Below, in pieces: positions 1-5,190 of a stretch of 6,140 bases of DNA (positions within the stretch are counted from its first letter, which is position 1; each line of letters begins with the position of its first letter). The stretch is from the NCBI GenBank assembly GCA_023264435.1, contig JAHFMK010000035.1, positions 1 through 6,140 of the forward strand. Direction: 5' to 3'. The translations under genes and the position numbers were made by a program. A model generated the notes under the pieces. It saw only the letters and a program-made list of their open reading frames with translations. It was not told the DNA's origin and ran no database searches. Source of the DNA: Candidatus Kaiserbacteria bacterium. Lineage in GTDB: Bacteria > Patescibacteriota > Minisyncoccia > Phycocordibacterales > UBA918.

Positions 1-987
1 TCGCAAGATAAGATATATGGTGCAATAGACGGTTTGGTACGTTCATACGGCGACCCGTACACTGTTTACATGCCACCAGAACAATCTAATGCCTTCGAAG
101 AAGACATTAGCGGTAATTTCAGTGGAGTGGGTATGGAGGTTGGTATTCGAGATGCAGTTATCACGGTTATAGCACCCCTTCCAGGAAGTCCTGCTGAAAA
201 GGCGGGTCTTATTCCTGGTGATTCAATCATAAAAATAAATGGCACTTCTACTGAGGGTATGACTATTGATGAAGCAGTTAAAAATATTCGTGGTGAAAAG
301 GGAACAGAAGTCACTCTTTCAATATTTAGAAAGGGAGAAACAGAATTTCGTGAAATAAAGGTGGTACGAGATACGATTGCGATTCCTACAAGCAAGACAC
401 AAATAAAAGACGATGTCTTCATCATTTCTTTGTATAGTTTCAATGCATTGTCAGAAGCGGAAATGCAAAACTCACTTCGAGAATTTGTGAAAAGTAAGAA
501 GAAGAAATTAATTATTGATTTGAGAGGTAATCCTGGTGGATATCTCCAAAGTGCTGTTTCAATCGCTAGTTACTTTTTGCCAACAGGAAAAATAGTGGTT
601 CGTGAGCATTATAGTGGAAACAAAGCAGAAGATGTATACCGTAGCTCAGGAAAAGAGCTTGGTGCATTCAAGCCTGAAAAACTCGCTATTCTCGTCGATA
701 ATGGTTCTGCATCAGCTGCTGAAATTCTTGCGGGAGCACTTCAAGAACATAAAGTTGCGACACTCATTGGTTCACAAACCTTTGGAAAAGGTTCAGTACA
801 AGAGCTTATTAAGCTTGACGATGGTTCGTCATTAAAAGTCACTATTGCACGGTGGCTTACTCCAAACGGGATTTCAATTTCTAAAGCTGGACTGACGCCT
901 GATATTATTGTAGAACGTACGATGCAGGATAGAGTAGATAATAAGGATCCACAGCTTGATGCTGCTCTTGAATTCGTACGAAAATAA
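1..987 (+). CDS. S41-family C-terminal processing peptidase (PDZ protease), 5'-truncated by the window edge
   Basis: The reading frame is open from base 1, so the true start lies upstream; the TTG at 34 is internal. The visible part starts in the helical region before the PDZ domain (GDPYT at about 49-63). A PDZ domain follows at about 118-340, with the carboxylate-binding loop GVGMEVG and the typical GSPAEKAGL.PGD segment. The S41 catalytic core then runs to the stop. The serine-lysine pair is present: Ser in NGSASAAE (codon 712-714) and Lys in TFGKG (codon 787-789), 25 residues apart as in Prc and CtpB. The third CtpB-type residue, Gln, sits four residues after the Lys. By family knowledge this is an extracytoplasmic protease that trims proteins from their C-terminus. 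The missing N-terminus would hold the signal or membrane segment. The next gene, rplI, is 84 bp away and seems to have its own promoter, so cotranscription is doubtful. Which ctp/prc subgroup it belongs to cannot be told. Confidence 0.93.
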   Translation, partial: SQDKIYGAIDGLVRSYGDPYTVYMPPEQSNAFEEDISGNFSGVGMEVGIRDAVITVIAPLPGSPAEKAGLIPGDSIIKINGTSTEGMTIDEAVKNIRGEKGTEVTLSIFRKGETEFREIKVVRDTIAIPTSKTQIKDDVFIISLYSFNALSEAEMQNSLREFVKSKKKKLIIDLRGNPGGYLQSAVSIASYFLPTGKIVVREHYSGNKAEDVYRSSGKELGAFKPEKLAILVDNGSASAAEILAGALQEHKVATLIGSQTFGKGSVQELIKLDDGSSLKVTIARWLTPNGISISKAGLTPDIIVERTMQDRVDNKDPQLDAALEFVRK

Positions 988-990
988 TAT

Positions 991-1018
991 TTGTTTTGGT
1001 GTGATAATTTGGTATGAT
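991..1018 (+). promoter_or_regulatory. Putative promoter of rplI (extended -10)
   Basis: TTGTTT (991-996) is followed after 16 bp by TATGAT (1013-1018). The -10 is preceded by TG plus one base (1010-1012), making an extended -10 element. A transcript starting near 1025 would have a leader of roughly 47 nt before the rplI ATG. The element lies in the 84-bp gap between the protease gene and rplI. It is based on sequence match only, in AT-rich DNA. Confidence 0.45.
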
Positions 1019-1071
1019 AGCGTACGCAGTTACAAACGCTGATTGTAAGTAATGTATGCACACAATGATGT

Positions 1072-1512
1072 ATGAAAATTATTCTCTTGAAAGATGTGGC
1101 ACGATTGGGACGAAAGGGTGAAGTCAAAGATGTCCCTGATGGACATGCGGTAAATTTTTTGATTCCGCGAAAATTAGCAAAGTCTGCAACTGATGAAAAT
1201 ATCAAACAACATTCTGCGGTAGTTCTTAAACATACAGAACAAGAACAAAATCGAATAGCACAATTTCGTGCAGCACTTGCACATGTCGAAAATAAAGACA
1301 TTGTGTACACTGTTGAAGCGAATGAAAAAGGACACCTATTTAAAGGTATTCATGCAGAGGATATTATAGAGGTATTACATAAAGAAGGTTTTAATATTAC
1401 AAAACAAAATGTAGTATTGAATCACCCAATCAAGGAAATTGGCGTGCATATCATTTCACTCGTACAGGGAGAAGTACACGGTACAGTGCGACTTTCAGTT
1501 ATTAAAAAATAA
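1072..1512 (+). CDS. rplI: 50S ribosomal protein L9 (bL9)
   Basis: The 146-residue product matches bL9 over its full length (E. coli is 149). The N-terminal domain has the signature pattern at residues 1-35: MKIILL.DV..LG.KG, then a GHAVNFLIPRKLA segment equivalent to GYARNFLVP..KA in E. coli. A long charged helix (about 41-75) links it to the C-terminal domain (about 78-146), which contains GHLFKGIHAEDI, comparable to GKLFGSIGTRDI. L9 binds 23S rRNA at the base of the L1 stalk and helps maintain reading frame. The ATG at 1072 is fixed by the conserved N-terminus; the two ATGs at 1065 and 1068 are in other frames. No Shine-Dalgarno sequence is visible. The cyclophilin gene begins 6 bp after the stop, suggesting one transcript. 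rplI usually sits with rpsF and rpsR, but here it is not beside them. Several CPR lineages are reported to lack L9, so its presence helps placement. Confidence 0.96.
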   Translation: MKIILLKDVARLGRKGEVKDVPDGHAVNFLIPRKLAKSATDENIKQHSAVVLKHTEQEQNRIAQFRAALAHVENKDIVYTVEANEKGHLFKGIHAEDIIEVLHKEGFNITKQNVVLNHPIKEIGVHIISLVQGEVHGTVRLSVIKK

Positions 1513-1518
1513 TAGAAT

Positions 1519-2220
1519 ATGGCAAGTATAAAACAAATCATTGGTGTTATTGGTCTTTCAATCATTCTTATAGGACTTATTGGACTATGGATTGACCGAA
1601 ATAATCGTGAGCCAGAAGTATTACTTGATAAGAATTCAGAGCTTAAAGGACCATTATCACCAGAATCAATAAAAACTAATAATCCCATAATCACAAATGT
1701 TATGAATCCAAAAGCAGTAATAAAAACAAATAAGGGCACTATTGAAATTGAGTTATTTGAAGATAAAATGCCAATCACCGTTAATAATTTTGAGAAGCTT
1801 GCAAATGAAAAGTTCTATGATGGTATTAAGTTTCATCGAATCATTAAAAATTTCATGATTCAATCCGGTGACCCTAACACGAAGGGGACTGACGTTTCTA
1901 CGTATGGTACCGGAGGACCAGGATATACCATTCAAGATGAGTTTGTTGCGGACCCAATACTGAGTAATGTTCGAGGTACAATAGCAATGGCAAACACAGG
2001 TCAGCCAAATTCTGGAGGAAGTCAATTCTTTATTAATACAGTTGATAATACGGGACTTGATTTTAATAAGGAACCATTTACCTCAAAGCATCCGGTATTC
2101 GGAAGAGTTATTAAAGGTATGGATGTTGTTGACGCAATATCTGCAACTGAAACAGGTGAGAGAGACCTCCCCGTAGTTCCTGTTGTTATTGAATCAGTAA
2201 CTATCGTACGTGGTTCATAA
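1519..2220 (+). CDS. Membrane-anchored cyclophilin-type peptidyl-prolyl cis-trans isomerase
   Basis: The product has 233 residues. Residues 6-24 form a hydrophobic helix without a lipobox cysteine, so it looks like an uncleaved anchor or signal sequence. A polar linker (about 25-64) leads to a cyclophilin domain at about 65-231. Active-site motifs are present: FHRII (105-109, Arg107), FMIQSGDP (112-119, Gln115), AMANTG (157-161) and SQFFI (168-172), then KHPVFG.V..GMDVV (190-204, His191). The Trp that binds cyclosporin in human CypA has no clear counterpart, which is common in bacterial enzymes. The predicted role is proline isomerisation during folding of proteins outside the cytoplasmic membrane, a fitting neighbour for the S41 protease. 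The start lies 6 bp after rplI, with no Shine-Dalgarno sequence and no well-placed -10, so it is probably translated from the rplI transcript. A strong hairpin follows 12 bp after the stop. Confidence 0.95.
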   Translation: MASIKQIIGVIGLSIILIGLIGLWIDRNNREPEVLLDKNSELKGPLSPESIKTNNPIITNVMNPKAVIKTNKGTIEIELFEDKMPITVNNFEKLANEKFYDGIKFHRIIKNFMIQSGDPNTKGTDVSTYGTGGPGYTIQDEFVADPILSNVRGTIAMANTGQPNSGGSQFFINTVDNTGLDFNKEPFTSKHPVFGRVIKGMDVVDAISATETGERDLPVVPVVIESVTIVRGS

Positions 2221-2232
2221 TTGGTATTTGTA

Positions 2233-2287
2233 ATGTACACAATAGAAAGGGCGCTCACTTTGTGAGCGCCCTTTCTATTGTGTACAT
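2233..2287. terminator. Bidirectional intrinsic terminator: 26-bp perfect inverted repeat
   Basis: The arms 2233-2258 and 2262-2287 are perfectly complementary and enclose a 3-nt loop (TTT on the plus strand). The inner part is GC-rich (GGGCGCTCAC / GTGAGCGCCC) and flanked by A-rich and T-rich tracts (AGAAA / TTTCT), so each strand reads as a GC stem followed by a T-rich run. It lies 12 bp after the cyclophilin stop and 22 bp after the rpmA stop, between convergent genes, which is where a shared terminator is expected. The outer 11 bp (arms starting TGTACACAATA) extend the stem well beyond what termination needs. Confidence 0.85.
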
Positions 2288-2309
2288 ACTGAGCAAGTAT
2301 ATTCAAAAT

Positions 2310-2585
2310 TTATACAACCACAGAAACACGCTTTTTCTTTGTTATTTTTCCAGTGAAGTTGGTTTTTCGCATACTTCCAAATGATACACGTCCAGGAGTT
2401 CCTGCGTAAAGCGTATGGTCTTTTCCAACACGAACATTTTTTCCTGCTTCAATCTTGGTGCCACGTTGACGAACGATAATTTCTCCCGTCTTCACGAGTT
2501 GACCATCCGCACGCTTAACCCCAAGATACTTTGGCTTTGAATCGGTGAGATTTTTTGCGCTACCGCCCGCTTTTTTTGTTGCCAT
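2310..2585 (-). CDS. rpmA: 50S ribosomal protein L27 (bL27)
   Basis: The 91-residue product is a complete bL27 (E. coli 85). It begins MATKKAGGSAKN, continues with LGVKRADGQLV, and carries the diagnostic core IIVRQRGTKI.AG.NV..G.DHTLYA at about residues 37-61. L27 sits in the large subunit and its flexible N-terminal tail reaches the peptidyl-transferase centre. The tail starts directly with ATKKAGGS, so there is no Firmicutes-type cleavable N-terminal extension. rpmA normally follows rplU (L21); here no rplU is present and the upstream neighbour is a divergent membrane-protein gene, so it appears to be a single-gene unit. It converges on the cyclophilin gene through the shared terminator. 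No Shine-Dalgarno sequence precedes the ATG, but a TATATA box does. Confidence 0.97.
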   Translation of the reverse strand: MATKKAGGSAKNLTDSKPKYLGVKRADGQLVKTGEIIVRQRGTKIEAGKNVRVGKDHTLYAGTPGRVSFGSMRKTNFTGKITKKKRVSVVV

Positions 2586-2592
2586 ATTGTCT

Positions 2593-2598
2593 TATATA
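2593..2598 (-). promoter_or_regulatory. Putative -10 box of rpmA (leaderless layout)
   Basis: Read on the minus strand, TATATA occupies 2598-2593 and is followed by 7 nt and then the rpmA ATG at 2585. The predicted transcription start falls on or next to the start codon. The overlapping hexamer TATAAG (2596-2591) is an alternative. No convincing -35 is visible. Confidence 0.42.
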
Positions 2599-2638
2599 AC
2601 TAAATGCACTATGCGGAAATCTCCCCATAGGGTTCATG

Positions 2639-2644
2639 TATAAT
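2639..2644 (+). promoter_or_regulatory. Putative -10 box of the Ada-like membrane protein gene (leaderless layout)
   Basis: A perfect TATAAT ends 6 nt before the ATG at 2651, so the predicted transcription start coincides with that ATG. The hexamer lies just after the alternative ATG at 2636, which would then be untranscribed. No good -35 is seen. Confidence 0.48.
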
Positions 2645-2650
2645 AATGGC

Positions 2651-3082
2651 ATGAGTATACAAGAATTATTACTAAAATTCAAGCGTTTGGGTTTGGGTAC
2701 TGATATGGTACTTATTCTAATCATTGTCGTAAGCACAGTGCTTTCCTTTGTGCTCGGGAGAATGTCTATACAGGGAAGTATCGCAAAAAGCTTAAATACT
2801 ACAACACAGAGTGCTGTTGTGACCGCCGGGGATGATTCTCTCTCAGAAATAAACAATCAATCACAGACAAGAAAAACACAAACAAACGTTCAGGAACAGA
2901 CAGCGATACCCTTAAAAAATATACAGGGTGCATACGTTGCTTCAAAAAGTGGTACAAAGTACCACTTACCATGGTGTGGAAGTGCAAAACAGATTAAAGA
3001 AGAAAATAAAATATGGTTTGCGACAAAGGAGGAAGCTGAAAAAGCAGGGTATACGCCCTCAGCAAATTGTAAAGGAATATAA
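2651..3082 (+). CDS. Small membrane-anchored protein with C-terminal Ada-like metal-binding domain
   Basis: The product has 143 residues from the ATG at 2651. A short N-terminal amphipathic stretch (1-15, basic) precedes one transmembrane helix at about 18-36. A polar, Ser/Thr/Gln-rich linker (about 40-90) follows, then a compact C-terminal domain (93-143): YVASKSGTKYHLPWCGSAK, an NKIWFATKEEAEKAGYTP segment, and a final NCKGI. This pattern resembles the Ada metal-binding fold often found at the C-terminus of secreted thermonuclease-like proteins. His105, Cys109 and Cys140 are candidate ligands; the usual last Cys of a C..C ending is absent here. Function is unknown; binding of metal or nucleic acid at the cell surface is only an inference. 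An in-frame ATG at 2636 would add five residues but lies upstream of the TATAAT box. It diverges from rpmA and converges on ung with only 8 bp between stops. Confidence 0.82.
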   Translation: MSIQELLLKFKRLGLGTDMVLILIIVVSTVLSFVLGRMSIQGSIAKSLNTTTQSAVVTAGDDSLSEINNQSQTRKTQTNVQEQTAIPLKNIQGAYVASKSGTKYHLPWCGSAKQIKEENKIWFATKEEAEKAGYTPSANCKGI

Positions 3083-3090
3083 TAGATATT

Positions 3091-3756
3091 TCACCATAGT
3101 ATAGGTTTGACATCATGTTCGACGAGATATGCGTTAGTTTTACTAAAATGTCGACACCCAAAAAATCCACGGTGAGCAGAGAGTGGTGATGGATGTGGTG
3201 CAGTGAGGACACAATGTTTTGTGGTGTCGATGTGAGCAATTTTCTGTTGTGCATAATTTCCCCACAGTAAAAAAACAACATGACTTTTTTCATCAGAAAT
3301 TTTTTGAATAACTGCATCAGTAAATATCTCCCAACCAAATCCTTGATGTGATGCTGGTTTTCCTTCTTGTACGGTGAGTGTGGTATTGAGTAAAAGAACA
3401 CCTTGTTTTGCCCAATGTGAAAGATTGCCAGATTTTGGAATAGCAACACCAAGGTCACTCTGTAATTCTTTATATATATTTTGAAGCGAAGGGGGAATGC
3501 GAACTCCATCTGATACTGAGAATGCAAGTCCATGTGCCTGTCCTTCACCGTGATAGGGGTCTTGTCCAAGAATAACAACCTTCACGGTCTCAAAAGGACA
3601 GAGCACAAATGCTTCAAATACATCATTGAAATGAGGGAATATTTTTTCTTCTTTTACATACTCCTGTGAAATATCCTCCATAAGTTTTTTGAAATACACT
3701 TTCTCAATTTCATTGTGTAATATGTTTTTCCACGATATTGATAACGTAATATGCAT
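3091..3756 (-). CDS. ung: Uracil-DNA glycosylase, family 1
   Basis: The 221-residue product (E. coli 229) carries all family-1 UNG motifs. The water-activating loop is GQDPYHG (64-70, catalytic Asp66, Tyr68), then GLAFSV (76-81, Phe79 in the uracil pocket), LLLNT (121-125, Asn124 for uracil recognition), LLWGNYAQ (164-170), and the minor-groove loop HPSPLSAHRGFFG (188-200, catalytic His188). It removes uracil from DNA as the first step of base-excision repair. The reading frame allows a start at 3777, but the ATG at 3756 is preferred: it gives MHITLSISWK, which matches the usual spacing of the N-terminal SWK motif, and a TAAAAT box lies 7 nt upstream. The TGA stop falls right after KPILW, as expected for the family, which supports standard code use. 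It is transcribed divergently from the exonuclease gene. Confidence 0.96.
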   Translation of the reverse strand: MHITLSISWKNILHNEIEKVYFKKLMEDISQEYVKEEKIFPHFNDVFEAFVLCPFETVKVVILGQDPYHGEGQAHGLAFSVSDGVRIPPSLQNIYKELQSDLGVAIPKSGNLSHWAKQGVLLLNTTLTVQEGKPASHQGFGWEIFTDAVIQKISDEKSHVVFLLWGNYAQQKIAHIDTTKHCVLTAPHPSPLSAHRGFFGCRHFSKTNAYLVEHDVKPILW

Positions 3757-3763
3757 AGCATGT

Positions 3764-3769
3764 ATTTTA
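3764..3769 (-). promoter_or_regulatory. Putative -10 box of ung (leaderless layout)
   Basis: On the minus strand TAAAAT (3769-3764) is followed by 7 nt and the ATG at 3756. A -35-like ATGTCA (3792-3787), four of six matches to TTGACA, lies 17 bp upstream. The box is inside the alternative longer reading frame starting at 3777, which favours the shorter protein. Confidence 0.42.
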
Positions 3770-3791
3770 CTACGCATTCAATGAAATGACA

Positions 3792-3800
3792 TGATATACT
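3792..3800 (+). promoter_or_regulatory. Putative extended -10 of the exonuclease gene
   Basis: TGATATACT combines a TGn extension (3792-3794) with TATACT (3795-3800). The hexamer ends 9 nt before the ATG at 3810, predicting a leader of zero to three nucleotides. It lies only 25 bp from the oppositely oriented -10 of ung. Confidence 0.45.
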
Positions 3801-3809
3801 GATAACACT

Positions 3810-4403
3810 ATGATAGTGGTAGATATTGAAGCATCGGGAACAGAGTATGAGAAGCATTCCATTGTCTCAATTGGGGCACTTGATTTTGATAATCCAACAC
3901 ATCGATTTTATGAAGAATGTCGAATATGGGATGGTGCACATATTATGGAGGATGCACTTGCCGTCAATGGGTTTACCAGAGAACAAATAACAGACCCTTT
4001 GAAGAAAACAGAAGGAGAAATTGTCCGTGCATTTTTTGAATGGTCGCAACATATGGCTGACCGCACGCTCGCTGGTCAAAATGTTTCATTTGATAGAGAC
4101 TATCTTAAAGCAGGGGCACATCGTGAGGGGATTTCATGGGATTTAGCACATCGTACCATAGATACACACACGCTTTGTTATATGCATATGGTACAGAGAG
4201 GCCTGACTCCACCTGTGGATGCACAGCATCGCAGGTCGGCACTTAATCTTGATGCGGTGCTCAACTATTGTGGTATAGCAGACGAACCAGAACCACATAA
4301 CGCACTTACAGGTGCTCTCTGCCATGCAGAAGTAATTAGTAGACTTTTGTACAATAAAAAACTTCTCCCCGAATTTGAACAATTTTCGATACCGTGGTTG
4401 TAG
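3810..4403 (+). CDS. DEDDh-type 3'-5' exonuclease (DNA polymerase III epsilon-like), atypical Exo III motif
   Basis: The 197-residue product has the RNase H-like exonuclease fold of the DnaQ family. Exo I is DIEASG (Asp5, Glu7) at the very N-terminus, which fixes the start. Exo II is AGQNVSFDRDYL (88-99, Asp95). Exo III is PHNALTGALCHAEV (162-175), with the general-base His163 of the DEDDh group. In the family pattern H-x4-D, the fourth acidic residue should be at position 168, which here is Gly. A catalytic role is therefore likely but not certain; Glu174 is a possible substitute. The family removes nucleotides from 3' ends in DNA proofreading or repair, or in RNA turnover; there is no polymerase domain or other fusion. 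It is divergent from ung and followed 20 bp later by the LOG gene. No Shine-Dalgarno sequence is present. Confidence 0.88.
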   Translation: MIVVDIEASGTEYEKHSIVSIGALDFDNPTHRFYEECRIWDGAHIMEDALAVNGFTREQITDPLKKTEGEIVRAFFEWSQHMADRTLAGQNVSFDRDYLKAGAHREGISWDLAHRTIDTHTLCYMHMVQRGLTPPVDAQHRRSALNLDAVLNYCGIADEPEPHNALTGALCHAEVISRLLYNKKLLPEFEQFSIPWL

Positions 4404-4408
4404 ACACA

Positions 4409-4417
4409 TGATAAAAT
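4409..4417 (+). promoter_or_regulatory. Putative extended -10 of the LOG-family gene
   Basis: TGATAAAAT (TGn 4409-4411, TAAAAT 4412-4417) sits in the gap after the exonuclease stop. It ends 6 nt before the in-frame ATG at 4424 and directly abuts the ATG at 4418. Start-site geometry therefore favours 4424 as a leaderless start codon. Confidence 0.42.
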
Positions 4418-4423
4418 ATGCAG

Positions 4424-5182
4424 ATGCAAAAATTATTTAAGAGCATGAAAAAAGAGACAAAATCGAAGAGTAAGTTTCCTATTGCCACAGATACACGTGA
4501 TATGCATTGTCGTATTATGACTGACTTGTTTGAGACAGATGATGCTATTCAGTCATGGAGAATATTTCGCATTATGTCTGAGTTTGTGACAGGATTTGAT
4601 ATTTTGAGAAAATACAGTACCGCCGCGACTTTTTTCGGAAGTGCCCGACTCAAACCACAAGATCCTGCATATAAGGAAGCGGAACAGCTTGCTTCAAAGC
4701 TTGCAAAGAAAGGTTTTACGATTATTACAGGTGGTGGTCCAGGAATAATGGAGGCGGCAAATGTTGGTGCATTTAAAGTAGGAGGGAAATCAGTAGGACT
4801 TAATATACAGCTTCCGATGGAGCAGAAGCTCAATCCGTACGTCACTGAATCAGAAAGTTTTCATTTTTTCTTTTCTCGAAAAGTGATGCTCTCATTTGCA
4901 TCAGAAGTGTATGTGTATTTTCCGGGGGGTTTTGGGACCATGGATGAGATGTTTGAAATTGTTACTCTTATTCAAACAAAGAAAATTCAAAAGATTCCTG
5001 TGGTACTCTACGGAAAAGATTTTTGGAGTCCACTTATTGATTTTTTCGAAAAACAATTGTACAAAAAATATGGAACTATCACAAAAGAGGATATTGAGCT
5101 TATGCATATCGTTGATTCAGTTGATGAGGCGTATGAATATATCATAAAGAATGTAAATCTTTCTTCACCTCGACAAATATAA
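4424..5182 (+). CDS. LOG/TIGR00730-family Rossmann-fold nucleotide phosphoribohydrolase
   Basis: The product has 252 residues from the ATG at 4424. After a basic N-terminal tail and a helical segment (about 25-65), the Rossmann core runs from about 66 to 245. It contains ATFFGSAR (68-75), the phosphate-binding TGGGPGIMEAAN (102-113), SRKVML (151-156, with the conserved Arg152) and PGGFGTMDE (167-175, catalytic Glu175). These are the hallmark motifs of the lysine-decarboxylase-like or LOG family, whose members hydrolyse nucleoside 5'-monophosphates to base and ribose 5-phosphate. The older name lysine decarboxylase is misleading. The physiological substrate cannot be told from sequence; cytokinin activation is the plant role, while nucleotide salvage is more plausible here. 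The ATG at 4418 (two extra residues) is possible. The gene lies between the exonuclease and pgi with short gaps of 20 and 8 bp. Confidence 0.92.
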   Translation: MQKLFKSMKKETKSKSKFPIATDTRDMHCRIMTDLFETDDAIQSWRIFRIMSEFVTGFDILRKYSTAATFFGSARLKPQDPAYKEAEQLASKLAKKGFTIITGGGPGIMEAANVGAFKVGGKSVGLNIQLPMEQKLNPYVTESESFHFFFSRKVMLSFASEVYVYFPGGFGTMDEMFEIVTLIQTKKIQKIPVVLYGKDFWSPLIDFFEKQLYKKYGTITKEDIELMHIVDSVDEAYEYIIKNVNLSSPRQI

Positions 5183-5183
5183 T
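5178..5183 (+). promoter_or_regulatory. Putative -10 box of pgi overlapping the LOG stop codon (leaderless layout)
   Basis: A perfect TATAAT spans 5178-5183 and includes the TAA stop of the LOG gene (5180-5182). It ends 7 nt before the pgi ATG at 5191. No -35 or TGn extension is evident, so the assignment rests on the consensus hexamer and its position. Confidence 0.42.
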
Positions 5184-5190
5184 ATTTTTC

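Noticed and set aside
34..36. TTG at 34 as the start of the S41 protease
   Set aside because: The frame is open and homologous (helix before GDPYT) back to base 1, so the gene is truncated by the window rather than starting here.
741..1310. 189-codon open frame on the minus strand across the protease 3' end and rplI
   Set aside because: It is antisense to two clear genes, spans their intergenic gap, and its Cys/Ser-rich translation matches no family.
2568..2582. Run of seven A in rpmA codons 3-5 (A AAA AAA in the -1 slippery phase)
   Set aside because: The run follows from Lys-Lys codons in AT-rich DNA. There is no stimulatory structure or useful alternative frame at this position.
2994..3578. 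194-codon open frame on the minus strand
   Set aside because: It overlaps ung on the same strand in another frame; ung has all catalytic motifs, so this is a shadow frame.
916..4841. CGTACG occurs five times (916, 975, 1021, 2205, 4836), more than expected at this base composition
   Set aside because: The count is small, four of the sites lie within coding sequence where they can come from codon choice, and nothing ties them to a function.
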